A stretch of DNA of 64,000 bases from Lacibacter cauensis (GTDB taxonomy: Bacteria > Bacteroidota > Bacteroidia > Chitinophagales > Chitinophagaceae). Position numbers and translations under genes: made by a program. The stretch spans positions 124,001 to 188,000 of the forward strand of contig NZ_VLLE01000006.1 in the NCBI RefSeq assembly GCF_007830055.1. Reading direction: 5' to 3'. Position 1 is the first letter of the stretch, and every line of letters starts with the position of its first letter. Below the pieces are notes generated by a model. The model was not told where the DNA came from. It made no database searches and worked only from the letters and a program-made list of their open reading frames with translations. Below, piece by piece: positions 19,662 through 28,603 of the stretch.

Positions 19662-20813
19662 TTATGATTTTGTATTAAGATATTCCAACACTTTACTTGT
19701 AATAAACTGCAATTGCTCTTCGTCCAGTTCTGTATGCATCGGCAGCGAAATTACCCGATCAGTTAACCAATCAGTGATCGGCAGATTGTAATCTGCACCA
19801 CCGAAGGATGCAAACATTTGCTGACGATGTGCCGGTACCGGGTAATAAATCATCGATGGAATTTTTTGCTCAGCTAAATACGCATTCAAACCATTTCTTA
19901 CCTCAGCAACATTTTCAAAACCATCGAGCGTTAATGTATATTGATGAAACACATGATTGCTGTAAGGCGCACGATAAGGAGTTGTAATGTTTTTATGCCC
20001 TGCAAATGCAGCATCGTAATAATCTGCAGCCTTACGACGTGCAGCAATATATTCATCCAGTTTTTTCAGTTTGATTTTTAAAACCGCTGCCTGCACCGTA
20101 TCGAGACGAGAGTTGCAACCCACCACTTCGTGGTAGTAACGTACTTTCTGTCCGTGGTTCGCCACCATCTTCAATTGCTCAGCCAACGCATCATCATTGG
20201 TAAACATCGCACCACCGTCACCATAACAACCAAGATTCTTTGAAGGGAAAAATGATGTACAACCAATAGTTCCAATAGAACCAGTTTTCTTAACCGTACC
20301 ATCAGGGAATGTATAATCAGCACCGATAGCCTGGGCATTATCTTCAATTACGTACAGGTTATGTTCTGCCGCAATTTTCATGATCTCATCCATATTGGCT
20401 GCATGTCCATACAAATGCACCGGAACAATCGCTTTTGTTTTTGGAGTAATCGCTTTACGGATCGCTTCCGGATCGATGCAGAAAGTTTTGGGATCAACTT
20501 CAACAAACACCGGTTTTAAACGGAGCAATGCCACTACTTCCACAGTAGCAATGTATGTAAAAGAAGCAGTAATCACTTCGTCGCCCGGTTGCAGGTTCAA
20601 CGCCATCATGGCAATCTGCAATGCATCGGTACCGTTCGCACAGGGAATGGTATGTTTTACCCCAAGGTATTGGCTCAGGTCTGCAGCCAGATCCTGCACG
20701 GGTTTGCCATTAATAAACGCTGAACTGTCGAGAACATCTAAAACGGCAGCATCTACTTCCTGCTTAATTGCAAGGTATTGCTGCTTAAGATCAACCATTT
20801 GTATAGGTCGCAT
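19662..20813 (-). CDS. DegT/DnrJ/EryC1/StrS-family sugar aminotransferase
   Basis: 383-residue PLP enzyme that transaminates a keto-sugar nucleotide. MVDLKQQYLAIKQEVD, the PLP-contact GTDALQIAMMAL, VHLYGHAANMDEI, VIEDNAQAIGA and the Schiff-base Lys in SFFPSKNLGCYGDGGA are clear. It most resembles WbpE-type enzymes acting on 3-keto UDP-GlcNAcA. The WbpB-like oxidase that would make that substrate is not in the window. First gene of the seven-gene operon; the divergent spacer to waaA is about 115 nt. Confidence 0.9.
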   Translation of the reverse strand: MRPIQMVDLKQQYLAIKQEVDAAVLDVLDSSAFINGKPVQDLAADLSQYLGVKHTIPCANGTDALQIAMMALNLQPGDEVITASFTYIATVEVVALLRLKPVFVEVDPKTFCIDPEAIRKAITPKTKAIVPVHLYGHAANMDEIMKIAAEHNLYVIEDNAQAIGADYTFPDGTVKKTGSIGTIGCTSFFPSKNLGCYGDGGAMFTNDDALAEQLKMVANHGQKVRYYHEVVGCNSRLDTVQAAVLKIKLKKLDEYIAARRKAADYYDAAFAGHKNITTPYRAPYSNHVFHQYTLTLDGFENVAEVRNGLNAYLAEQKIPSMIYYPVPAHRQQMFASFGGADYNLPITDWLTDRVISLPMHTELDEEQLQFITSKVLEYLNTKS

Positions 20814-20917
20814 AAATAAGCTTGTTTAAACGGTGGCGAAAGTACGGCAAAAAAGGCGTTTGGCCTTTGAAACACAGGCAGAAAGCGTTAAGTTTTTCTC
20901 ACCAAATGCTTTCCGCT

Positions 20918-20925
20918 TAGATTTG
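20918..20925 (+). promoter_or_regulatory. -7 promoter element of waaA
   Basis: TAGATTTG fits TAnnTTTG. It ends 5 nt before the GTG at 20931. No clear -33 TTTG at the right distance. If used, the mRNA would start at or next to the GTG codon. Confidence 0.45.
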
Positions 20926-20930
20926 TGCCC

Positions 20931-22178
20931 GTGATCTTCTTTTACAACATATTCCGCCTGGTTTATCAATCGGCCGTTACACTTGCCGCTACTCGCAACC
21001 CAAAAGCTAAAAAATGGGTTGACGGACGTAGAAACTGGCAACAACAGTTGCAGCAAAACTGGCAGCCGAAGCCGGGCGACAAGCTCGTGTGGATGCATTG
21101 TGCCTCGCTTGGTGAGTTTGAACAAGGAAGACCGGTGTTGGAAAAAATCAAAAACCAAAATCCGAAAACCAAAATCCTTCTGACCTTCTTCTCCCCTTCC
21201 GGTTATGAAATAAGGAAGAAGTATAACGGTGCCGATTATGTCATGTACCTGCCAATGGATGGAGCTTCCAATGCAAAAAACTTCATCGATCTTGTACAGC
21301 CCAATCTGGCCATTTTTGTAAAATATGAGTTTTGGCACTATTACCTGACCGAACTGAAGAATAGAAAGATCGAAACCGTTCTGATCTCGGGCATCTTCCG
21401 CCCATCACAACCTTTTTTTCAATGGTGGGGAGGCTTTCACCGAAACATGTTGCAATGCTTTTCGCACCTGTTCGTACAAAATAGAGCTTCGAAAGAATTA
21501 TTGGATGGAATTGGATTGAGCGGCAAAACAACCATCGCCGGCGATACCCGTTTTGATCGTGTAATTGCGTTGGCCGAACAATGGAAACCAATTGAAATTG
21601 CGGATGCTTTTTGCGGAACAGAACCAGTAATCGTAGCGGGTAGCACTTGGGCCGAAGATGAAACAATACTTGCTGAATGGATGAAAGAAAACAAGCAGTA
21701 CAAACTCATTATAGCTCCGCATGAGATCAAAGCTGAAAATATTAACAGGCTAAAAAGTTTGTTCCCCAACTGTATCTCATTTTCGGAGCTTTCTACTCAT
21801 AACACACAACACATAACTCATAACTGCCTTATTATCGACAACATCGGCTACCTTTCCCGCCTCTACAAATACGCTACAGTTTGTTATGTGGGTGGCGGTT
21901 TCAACAAAAGCGGGCATCACAATATTCTGGAGGCTGCGGTTTATGGCAAGCCTGTTATTACCGGACCTAATTTTGAAAAGTTTAAAGAAAGTGTCGATCT
22001 GAAAAAACTCGGCGGAAGTTTTACGATCACTAACGCAACAGAACTGAAAAACGTTATACTGCAAATGGATATTTCAGCAGCATCGGCTATCACAGAAAAC
22101 TATGTAAAGGAAAACGCCGGAGCCACGGCAACCATTGTCAACTGGCTTCAGGAGAAACGTCTTTTTACCAGCGAATAG
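20931..22178 (+). CDS. waaA: 3-deoxy-D-manno-octulosonic acid (Kdo) transferase
   Basis: Adds Kdo from CMP-Kdo to lipid A precursor at the inner membrane; GT30 family, 415 residues. It has an N-terminal membrane-associating helix (IFFYNIFRLVYQSAV) followed by KKWVDGRRNW. The active-site Glu is in HCASLGEFEQGRPV; TFFSPSGYEIRKKY, KYEFWHYYL, AGSTWAEDE, APHEIK and GGGFNKSGHHNILEAAVYGKP are family blocks. No ATG is available near the start; GTG at 20931 gives the family-like start, GTG at 20925 is the alternative but overlaps the -7 box. Two low-complexity tracts (KNQNPKTK, STHNTQHITHN) sit in the coding sequence. The 3' end overlaps the convergent gene by 31 nt. Confidence 0.92.
   Translation: MIFFYNIFRLVYQSAVTLAATRNPKAKKWVDGRRNWQQQLQQNWQPKPGDKLVWMHCASLGEFEQGRPVLEKIKNQNPKTKILLTFFSPSGYEIRKKYNGADYVMYLPMDGASNAKNFIDLVQPNLAIFVKYEFWHYYLTELKNRKIETVLISGIFRPSQPFFQWWGGFHRNMLQCFSHLFVQNRASKELLDGIGLSGKTTIAGDTRFDRVIALAEQWKPIEIADAFCGTEPVIVAGSTWAEDETILAEWMKENKQYKLIIAPHEIKAENINRLKSLFPNCISFSELSTHNTQHITHNCLIIDNIGYLSRLYKYATVCYVGGGFNKSGHHNILEAAVYGKPVITGPNFEKFKESVDLKKLGGSFTITNATELKNVILQMDISAASAITENYVKENAGATATIVNWLQEKRLFTSE
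21794..21824. repeat. In-frame low-complexity tract inside waaA
   Basis: ACTCATAACACACAACACAT followed by AACTCATAAC encodes STHNTQHITHN, a loop between two predicted strands. The word ACTCATNAC resembles the spacer words at 14881-14901 and 17299-17322. A second tract (AAAACCAAAATCCGAAAACC) lies at 21146-21177 in the same gene. Confidence 0.6.
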
Positions 22179-22993
22179 AACTCTTGTACTGCGGGGCGAT
22201 CATTGTCCCACCCCAACTTAATTTTCAGTTCACGCTCCATCCAGTATTGCGCTTCGGGATAAATAGAAAAGTTATTGATGGTTTTAATGCTGCGCTCGTA
22301 CATCACTTCATCGCCACGGAACAATTCATTGATGAATACAAATCTGTCGTTGATACCAATCGCCTTCTTCAAATCTTTTATAGCATTTGATTCGCTCAGC
22401 TTATGTACAATTTCCGCATGACCCGTACCCAATTGATCGTTTAACGATAGCTGGCGGCCATTCATCATTTCGTTTAATTCCTTATTTGCAACAATAGTAG
22501 TAGATGCAGGAACAGGTGTGGCTTCAGGCTCTTCGTATGTTGGCTGGTGAATGAGCGTTGGCACTTCCGGCTCTTCATCAAACAACAGAACAGGCTTTTG
22601 CTGATGTTGCTGGGCTTCCACCTTTTTGGCAAACTCAGCTTTCAGGCGAATTTCTTCCAGCTCAGCTTCTACTTCTTCTTCATCTATTTGCAATACCTCT
22701 ACTATTTTCTCAACCGGTTTCTCTTCTTCTGTAACAATGGCCGGGGGAACAAGTCTGCTTGCTGTTGCAGTAACAGGTGCAGCTTCGGTTCTTGTTTCTG
22801 TGGTAACAGTTGCTATCCTTGCTGCAGGTAATACTACCGCAACACGGTTCGATCCTGCGGGTTGTTGTGTTTGTTGTAAAGATTGCTCTAACTCGGCTCT
22901 CAACATATTGGTGAGTACCAGCATCTGGGTTGCATCCGCATTACGCTGGAGTGCCTGTTGTAATTGTTCAACGAGAGAAACAATACGTTCCAT
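22148..22993 (-). CDS. Uncharacterised acidic protein with conserved C-terminal domain
   Basis: 281 residues, no signal peptide, so probably cytoplasmic. An N-terminal amphipathic coiled-coil-like part rich in Gln and Leu (residues 1-45) is followed by a Thr/Ala/Glu-rich stretch that looks disordered (to ~190). An ordered-looking C-terminal domain follows, with [37 protein letters not shown] and [15 protein letters not shown]; this part resembles a conserved domain of Bacteroidota hypothetical proteins. I do not recognise a function. It is convergent with waaA, with a 31-nt overlap of coding ends, and divergent from tdk (73 nt between starts). Confidence 0.75.
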   Translation of the reverse strand: MERIVSLVEQLQQALQRNADATQMLVLTNMLRAELEQSLQQTQQPAGSNRVAVVLPAARIATVTTETRTEAAPVTATASRLVPPAIVTEEEKPVEKIVEVLQIDEEEVEAELEEIRLKAEFAKKVEAQQHQQKPVLLFDEEPEVPTLIHQPTYEEPEATPVPASTTIVANKELNEMMNGRQLSLNDQLGTGHAEIVHKLSESNAIKDLKKAIGINDRFVFINELFRGDEVMYERSIKTINNFSIYPEAQYWMERELKIKLGWDNDRPAVQEFYSLVKRRFS

Positions 22994-23003
22994 GAATAGT
23001 GCT

Positions 23004-23011
23004 TACTTTTG
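23004..23011 (+). promoter_or_regulatory. -7 promoter element of tdk
   Basis: TACTTTTG fits TAnnTTTG, 55 nt before the tdk ATG, in the divergent spacer. No clear -33 element. Confidence 0.45.
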
Positions 23012-23066
23012 GCGGTATTGGAAATTTGCTGTTAAGTTACAAACAGTTTTGCATAAAATATTGATA

Positions 23067-23636
23067 ATGTTTATTGAACCAAATATAAAAGGCGATCGTC
23101 GTGGCTGGATTGAGGTTATTTGCGGATCTATGTTCAGTGGAAAAACGGAGGAGCTCATCCGCCGATTAAAGCGTGCACGTATTGCCAATTTGAAAGTAGA
23201 AATTTTTAAACCTGCTGTTGATGTGCGTTACGATGATGTAAAAATTGTATCACATGATGAGAATGCTATTCAATCAACGCCTATTGATAATTCACAGAAA
23301 ATTTTATTACTGGCGCAGGATGTGGAAGTGGTTGGTATTGATGAGGCACAGTTCTTTGATGCAGAAATTACCAATGTATGCGAGCAGCTGGCCTTGCGTG
23401 GTGCAAGGGTAATTGTTGCCGGACTCGATATGGATTATAAAGCCCAGCCTTTTGGTCAAATGCCAAACCTGTTGGCCGTTGCCGATTACATTACCAAGCT
23501 CCACGCCATTTGTGTAGTGTGCGGTAATATTGCCAACTATTCGTATCGGCACAGCAGCGAAGGCGGACAGGTATTGTTAGGAGAAAAAGATAAATACGAA
23601 CCACGCTGCAGACACTGTTATCACCAGCAATCATAA
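23067..23636 (+). CDS. tdk: Thymidine kinase
   Basis: Phosphorylates thymidine in the salvage pathway (type II TK). The P-loop is [11 protein letters not shown] from residue 20; DEAQFFD carries the catalytic Glu/DEAQ metal site; [12 protein letters not shown] is the lasso region; CVVCG and CRHC are the four zinc-binding cysteines. The ATG at 23067 gives 189 residues, the family norm. The frame stays open upstream to 22626, but that stretch is antisense to the neighbouring gene and contains nothing TK-like. Confidence 0.95.
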   Translation: MFIEPNIKGDRRGWIEVICGSMFSGKTEELIRRLKRARIANLKVEIFKPAVDVRYDDVKIVSHDENAIQSTPIDNSQKILLLAQDVEVVGIDEAQFFDAEITNVCEQLALRGARVIVAGLDMDYKAQPFGQMPNLLAVADYITKLHAICVVCGNIANYSYRHSSEGGQVLLGEKDKYEPRCRHCYHQQS

Positions 23637-23664
23637 ATCATCATCTACCTTTTAAGCATAAGCT

Positions 23665-24327
23665 TTGATATCAGCACAAAAAATAGCAACCCTGTTCAAA
23701 AAAGATCTACTGCTCGAAATAAGACAGCAGTATACGTTCTATGGTATACTCCTGTATATTGCCTGCACGGTATACATTCTTTTTCTTGCAATTAACGAAC
23801 CCGATGCTTCCGTATGGAATGCCTTGTTTTGGGTAAATATGCTCTTCATAAGCATTAACGCTGTAGCTAAAAGTTTTTTACAGGAAAGCCGGGGCCGCAT
23901 GCTGTATTATTACTCCATTGTAAGTCCGCAGGAGTTTATTCTTGCCAAACTGCTGTACAATGTAATGCTAATGCTGGTAATGAGTTTGCTGAGCTTGCTT
24001 ACGTTTAGTTTTTTTCTTGGTGTTCCTTTTTTACATGCGTTGCAGTTTACCGGCATTACTATTCTGGGTGGCGTAAGCATGAGCCTGGTGTTTACACTAC
24101 TGGCAGCTATTGCATCACGGGCAAATCAGAATGCAGCCATCATGGTAATTATGGGGTTCCCGGTTATTATTCCGCAATTATTACTCTTAATACGCATTTC
24201 AAAAGCTGCTTTTGGCGAATTATTTAAAGATGGGGCTATACTGCAAATGGTATTTTTGTTGGGTGGCCTCGATGTTCTTGTGTTGGCGTTGTGTATGATT
24301 TTGTTTCCATTTTTATGGAAAGATTAA
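23665..24327 (+). CDS. ccmB: Heme exporter protein CcmB
   Basis: 220-residue membrane subunit of the cytochrome c maturation ABC system. FKKDLLLEIRQQYTFYGILL at the N-terminus and QESRGRMLYYYSIVSPQEFILAK are the family signature; six membrane segments follow. Only a TTG start is possible, because an in-frame TAA lies two codons upstream. It is followed by ccmC- and ccmD-like genes; the ATPase ccmA is not nearby in the window. Confidence 0.88.
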   Translation: MISAQKIATLFKKDLLLEIRQQYTFYGILLYIACTVYILFLAINEPDASVWNALFWVNMLFISINAVAKSFLQESRGRMLYYYSIVSPQEFILAKLLYNVMLMLVMSLLSLLTFSFFLGVPFLHALQFTGITILGGVSMSLVFTLLAAIASRANQNAAIMVIMGFPVIIPQLLLLIRISKAAFGELFKDGAILQMVFLLGGLDVLVLALCMILFPFLWKD

Positions 24328-24339
24328 AGGTCAACCACT

Positions 24340-24347
24340 TAACTTTG
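24340..24347 (+). promoter_or_regulatory. -7 promoter element upstream of ccmC
   Basis: TAACTTTG fits TAnnTTTG and lies 12 nt after the ccmB stop and 55 nt before the ccmC ATG. It suggests ccmC can also be transcribed alone. No -33 element is apparent. Confidence 0.4.
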
Positions 24348-24402
24348 CCGCACTTTAAGCAGGCAAAACAAATGTTTGTGTTTGTTTTTTAAAGCTGATT
24401 AT

Positions 24403-25095
24403 ATGCATAAATCCTGGTGGAAGATAACTGCCGTTGTTTTATTGGTTTACACCATTGTTGGTGGCTTTTTAATGGATGTACCACGGCTCTTCATTCTCAA
24501 CGAATCAATTCGCAATCTTTACTTTCATGTAAGCATGTGGTTTACCATGATGATTTTATTTGGTGTAAGCCTTGTTTACAGCATAAAATACCTGCGTACC
24601 CAAAAATACCGTAACGATATCTTCGCCTCAGCTTATGCCGGAACCGGAACCTTTATGGGTTTGCTGGGCTATGCTACCGGAGCGGTATGGGCCAATTACA
24701 CATGGGTAACCGATCAGGGACAATCGCTCAGCAATATTTTAAAAGAGCCGAAACTTTTAGGTGCAGGTATTGCCATCCTCATTTACTGTGCCTATTTTGT
24801 TTTACGTGGAAGTTTTACCGATATCGATAAACGTGCACGTGTAACAGCGGTGTACAACATTTTTGCCTTTGCTATGTTGTTTCCAACAATATGGATCATT
24901 CCACGGTTGGTAGGCAGTTTGCACCCCGGTGCTCCAGGCAGCGAAAGCGGTAACCCTGCTTTAAATTTTAATGATATCGACAGCCGTTTACGTATGGTGT
25001 TTTATCCTGCAGTCATTGGCTGGACCTTACTAGCAGTCTGGATTTCTACGATCAAAATCAGAATCAAACTTTTGTCCGATAAATCACTCTTATAA
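24403..25095 (+). CDS. ccmC: Cytochrome c biogenesis protein CcmC/CcsA
   Basis: Heme-handling membrane protein that passes heme to CcmE. Six membrane segments; the heme-handling core is GYATGAVWANYTWVTDQ (a variant of the Trp-rich WGxxWxWD motif), with conserved His in YFHVSMWF and a second one in GSLHPGAPGS. The ATG at 24403 (MHKSWWK) gives 230 residues; a TTG nine codons earlier is less likely. The stop overlaps the next start by one base. Confidence 0.9.
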   Translation: MHKSWWKITAVVLLVYTIVGGFLMDVPRLFILNESIRNLYFHVSMWFTMMILFGVSLVYSIKYLRTQKYRNDIFASAYAGTGTFMGLLGYATGAVWANYTWVTDQGQSLSNILKEPKLLGAGIAILIYCAYFVLRGSFTDIDKRARVTAVYNIFAFAMLFPTIWIIPRLVGSLHPGAPGSESGNPALNFNDIDSRLRMVFYPAVIGWTLLAVWISTIKIRIKLLSDKSLL

Positions 25096-25322
25096 TGAAA
25101 AAATTACTCCTTGCTTTTCTGCTGTTGGCAACAAATATTTTGCTTTTCGCAACATCGGCAGCTGCCCAGGCAGAACAACCCGAAATGGCAGATGCTATGC
25201 GCAGCAACGGAAAGATTTACGTAGTGGTTGTTGTATGTTTAATTATTTTATTTGGTCTTATTGGCTATGTTATCCGTATCGACCGTAAACTGTCGAAACT
25301 CGAAAAACAAACAAGGGACTAA
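25095..25322 (+). CDS. CcmD-like small membrane protein
   Basis: 75 residues: a signal-like hydrophobic N-terminus ending in SAAAQ, a short polar stretch, one membrane helix ([20 protein letters not shown]) and a basic charged tail ([12 protein letters not shown]). This size and the tail match CcmD, which stabilises CcmC-CcmE. Its ATG overlaps the ccmC stop (TAATG), implying translational coupling. Confidence 0.78.
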   Translation: MKKLLLAFLLLATNILLFATSAAAQAEQPEMADAMRSNGKIYVVVVVCLIILFGLIGYVIRIDRKLSKLEKQTRD

Positions 25323-25354
25323 ACGATTGCTATATTCATCTTAAAAACGATTGT

Positions 25355-26773
25355 ATGTCAACTACGAATTACAGCTTTTTCGGCTCGGTAGAACAGAGCT
25401 TTGATAAAGCCGCAGCTTTTACAAAATGGGATAAAGGTATCCTTGAACAGATCAAGCAGTGTAACAGTGTGTATCAAATGCGTTTCCCTGTTAAAATGGA
25501 CGATGGTTCCATTGAAGTAGTGGAAGCTTACCGTGTACAGCACTCGCAACACAAAACACCTTGTAAAGGTGGTATCCGTTTTTCAATGGAAGTAAACCAG
25601 GACGAGGTAATGGCACTTGCAGCTCTCATGACGTATAAGTGTGCCATTGTAAACGTTCCGTTTGGTGGTGCAAAAGGCGGTATTAAAATAAGCCCCCGCA
25701 CCCGCTCTCCGTATGAGCTGGAAAAAATTACCCGCCGTTATACTGCAGAGTTAGTAAAGAAAAATTTTATTGGCCCCGGCATTGATGTTCCTGCTCCCGA
25801 TTACGGTACTGGCGAACGTGAAATGGCCTGGATCGTTGATACCTATCAAACGCTCCGCCCCGGCGAAATTGATGGAGCCGGTTGCGTTACAGGTAAGCCT
25901 GTTTCGCAAGGCGGTGTAAGAGGTCGTCGTGAAGCAACTGGACTTGGCGTTTTCTATGGCATTCGTGAAGTATGTAACATGGAAGATGTAATGAGCAAAC
26001 TTGGACTTACAACCGGCTTGGAAGGTAAGCGTGTAATTGTACAAGGTTTAGGAAACGTAGGTTACCATTCTGCAAAATTCTTTCAGCAGGCTGGCGCTAA
26101 AATTGTTGCACTTGCTGAGTACGAAGGAAGCATTTACAACTACGAGGGATTAGATGTTGAAGCCGTGTTTAAGCACAGGCAGGAAACAAAATCAATTCTC
26201 AACTTCCCCGGTGCTACCAACTGCGAAAAAAATACAGATGCGTTAGAATTGGAGTGCGATATTTTAATTCCTGCAGCATTGGAAAATGTAATTAATGGCG
26301 ACAATGCACCACGTGTAAAAGCAAAAATTATTGGTGAAGCAGCAAACGGTCCGTTAACTCCTGAAGCCGATGAGGTTTTTGTTGCCAATGGCGTATTGGT
26401 TGTTCCCGATATGTTTTTGAACGCAGGCGGTGTAACTGTTTCGTATTTCGAATGGTTGAAAAACCTGAGCCATGTTCGTTATGGTCGTTTGGAAAAACGC
26501 TTTACCGAAAATATGAACACGAATATTCTTGGCCAGATGGAATTCTTGAGTGGCAAAAAAGTGAAAAAAGAAGACCGTGCCGCAATTACACATGGCCCCG
26601 ATGAAGTTGACTTAGTTTATAGCGGTTTGGAAGAAACAATGATTACTGCTGTGAACGAAGTAATGGATTGCTGGAAACAAAACCCTGCCATTCCCGATAT
26701 GCGTACTGCGGCTTACGTTGTGGCAATTAATAAAGTTGCCATCAGCTATGCAGAGCTCGGCATTTTCCCATAG
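25355..26773 (+). CDS. gdhA: Glu/Leu/Phe/Val dehydrogenase (glutamate dehydrogenase)
   Basis: 472 residues; reversible oxidative deamination of glutamate linking nitrogen and carbon metabolism. Substrate-binding lysines are in [13 protein letters not shown] and [11 protein letters not shown] (catalytic Lys), with [17 protein letters not shown]; the nucleotide site is [14 protein letters not shown]. It starts 32 nt after the ccmD-like gene and ends at a strong terminator. The length is at the upper end of the family, with an inserted segment near [20 protein letters not shown]. Confidence 0.93.
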   Translation: MSTTNYSFFGSVEQSFDKAAAFTKWDKGILEQIKQCNSVYQMRFPVKMDDGSIEVVEAYRVQHSQHKTPCKGGIRFSMEVNQDEVMALAALMTYKCAIVNVPFGGAKGGIKISPRTRSPYELEKITRRYTAELVKKNFIGPGIDVPAPDYGTGEREMAWIVDTYQTLRPGEIDGAGCVTGKPVSQGGVRGRREATGLGVFYGIREVCNMEDVMSKLGLTTGLEGKRVIVQGLGNVGYHSAKFFQQAGAKIVALAEYEGSIYNYEGLDVEAVFKHRQETKSILNFPGATNCEKNTDALELECDILIPAALENVINGDNAPRVKAKIIGEAANGPLTPEADEVFVANGVLVVPDMFLNAGGVTVSYFEWLKNLSHVRYGRLEKRFTENMNTNILGQMEFLSGKKVKKEDRAAITHGPDEVDLVYSGLEETMITAVNEVMDCWKQNPAIPDMRTAAYVVAINKVAISYAELGIFP

Positions 26774-26796
26774 CAGAACTACTTGCTCCAATACAA

Positions 26797-26827
26797 AATC
26801 CCGCCAACAAAAGGCGGGATTTTTTTG
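26797..26827 (+). terminator. Terminator after gdhA
   Basis: 9-bp stem AATCCCGCC / GGCGGGATT, loop AACAAAA, then T7. Confidence 0.92.
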
Positions 26828-26912
26828 TTCATTAAAGGATCACCTTCGTTGTGAAAAAACGTTCTCTTGTTATTTCTATGACAGTTATTTTTAAGAGTTA
26901 CTGTAACTTTAG

Positions 26913-26968
26913 CAGAACTACGAAGGTCTTCATAACTGTTTGTTAAATGTGGCTTCATGGTAGTTCTG
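26913..26968 (+). promoter_or_regulatory. Dyad upstream of htrA
   Basis: CAGAACTACGAAG (26913-26925) is mirrored by CTTC-ATG-GTAGTTCTG (26953-26968), giving a 9+4 bp interrupted dyad. A near-consensus -7 box, TAACTTTA, lies at 26904-26911 directly before it. It could be an operator or a leader structure; which one is not decided by the sequence. Confidence 0.35.
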
Positions 26969-27047
26969 AAATGATGACAGCTTCGTTATTTTACAATCAG
27001 AAAGGCACAGCCTTTGATATTTTGAACAATAAAAAAAGAAGATAAAG

Positions 27048-28553
27048 ATGAAAGCAAAACACATTCTCGTAACCGTACTTGTTAGTGCAGTTACTGCGCT
27101 CTCAAGTGTTTTCCTCTATGCAAAACTGAGCAACAGAAACGGTTCTGTAACCCAAAGCCAGGGTCAAATTCCTGCAAACTATGCAGGTTTATTTGATGGC
27201 GGTGGTACTCCAGGGCCTGTAGATTTTGAAGCAGCAGCCAACTCTACCGTTGCTGCTGTAGTGCACATTAAAACAAAAACTAACCCCACTCAAACAAGCA
27301 ATACACAACGCCGTCGCAGCAATCCGTTTGGCGATATGTTTGGCGATGATTTGTTTGATCAGTTCTTTGGTAATCCAAACAACAGCCGTCCGCAAATGGC
27401 AAGTGGCAGTGGTGTGTTTGTTTCTGCAGATGGTTATATTGTAACCAACAACCACGTGGTTGATGGTGCAGATGAAGTAACTGTTACATTAAACAACAAA
27501 AAACAGTACAAAGCCAAAGTAATTGCAACCGATGCAAATACTGATTTAGCTGTTATTAAAATTGATGGTACTGGTTTCCCTTACCTGCTTTATGGTAATT
27601 CGGATGAAGTAAAACTTGGCCAGTGGGTATTGGCAGTTGGTTATCCGTTAACACTTGAAACAACGGTAACGGCTGGTATTGTTAGTGCTAAATATCGTTT
27701 CCTTGGTATCAATCAACGCAATGCAGGCCGCAACGCCAATGTAGTAGAAAGCTTTATTCAAACTGATGCTGCAGTTAACCAAGGTAACAGCGGTGGTGCA
27801 TTGGTAAATACAAGCGGACAACTGATCGGTATTAACTCTGCTATTGCTTCACCAACAGGTGCCTATGCAGGTTATTCTTATGCGATTCCTGTAAACATCG
27901 TGAAGAAAGTAGTGGACGACCTGATTAAGTTTGGAACCGTACAACGTGCCTTCCTTGGTATTCGCCCAGAAGCAAATGCTGATGAAAACACTGATTCGCA
28001 AATTAAAGAAGGTGACGGTGTAGTAATTGGCGAAGTAATGAGTAACAGCGCTGCAGCAGATGCTGGGTTGAAGAAAGGTGATAAAATTATTAAGCTTGAC
28101 AACAAAGCTGTTTCAACATGGTATGAGTTAACAGGTACAGTTGCCAGCTACCGTCCCGGTCAAAAGCTGAACGTTACATTTATCCGTAATGGTAAAGAAC
28201 AAACGGCTGCACTTACACTTAAAAACAGCAGTGGCAATACCGAAATTGTAAAAGTATCGGCATTAGATAAATTAGGTGTCGAACTGGAAACTTTGGATGC
28301 GAAGAAAGCAAAAGAATATGGTGTTGAAGGTGGTGTTACAGTTAAAACCTTAAGCGATGGTTTAATTGCAGAGCAAACAACAATCAAGAAAGGTTTCATC
28401 ATTGTTCGTGCAGGTGGTAAAACCGTTAAGTCGGTTGATGAACTGAAACGAATTATTGAAAACGCAGGCAACAGCATTATCATTGAAGGAATTTATCCCG
28501 GCTATGAAGGTGTTTACCAATATGCTATTAACGATTTAAGAAACGAACCCTAA
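27048..28553 (+). CDS. htrA: Periplasmic serine protease HtrA/DegP
   Basis: 501 residues; degrades or refolds damaged envelope proteins. A single N-terminal membrane anchor or uncleaved signal (residues 4-25) is followed by a Gly/Gln-rich linker, a trypsin-fold domain with catalytic His136 (TNNHVVDG), Asp166 (DANTDLAVIK) and Ser248 (VNQGNSGGAL), and two PDZ domains (FLGIRPEAN... and KLGVELETLD...). A disordered loop with DMFGDDLFDQFFG resembles the LA loop of DegP. It has its own promoter region and a bidirectional terminator downstream; it stands alone. Confidence 0.95.
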   Translation: MKAKHILVTVLVSAVTALSSVFLYAKLSNRNGSVTQSQGQIPANYAGLFDGGGTPGPVDFEAAANSTVAAVVHIKTKTNPTQTSNTQRRRSNPFGDMFGDDLFDQFFGNPNNSRPQMASGSGVFVSADGYIVTNNHVVDGADEVTVTLNNKKQYKAKVIATDANTDLAVIKIDGTGFPYLLYGNSDEVKLGQWVLAVGYPLTLETTVTAGIVSAKYRFLGINQRNAGRNANVVESFIQTDAAVNQGNSGGALVNTSGQLIGINSAIASPTGAYAGYSYAIPVNIVKKVVDDLIKFGTVQRAFLGIRPEANADENTDSQIKEGDGVVIGEVMSNSAAADAGLKKGDKIIKLDNKAVSTWYELTGTVASYRPGQKLNVTFIRNGKEQTAALTLKNSSGNTEIVKVSALDKLGVELETLDAKKAKEYGVEGGVTVKTLSDGLIAEQTTIKKGFIIVRAGGKTVKSVDELKRIIENAGNSIIIEGIYPGYEGVYQYAINDLRNEP

Positions 28554-28572
28554 AAGAGATAATTATCAAATG

Positions 28573-28603
28573 AAAAGTCCCCATCAAAGTGGGGACTTTT
28601 TTT
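28573..28603. terminator. Bidirectional terminator between htrA and the GH13 gene
   Basis: 10-bp stem AAAAGTCCCC / GGGGACTTTT around ATCAAAGT, with T-rich sequence on the plus strand and A-rich upstream flank serving the minus strand. Confidence 0.85.

Noticed and set aside
20826-21338. A 170-codon open frame on the minus strand upstream of the aminotransferase
   Set aside because: Antisense to waaA and crossing the divergent promoter region; no recognisable domain.
21777-21830. A frameshift or assembly error in waaA at the low-complexity tract
   Set aside because: The frame is intact on both sides and family blocks continue in register.
22626-23066. Longer N-terminus for thymidine kinase
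   Set aside because: Antisense to the neighbouring gene, Ser/Thr/Cys-rich without TK similarity; the ATG at 23067 gives the standard length.
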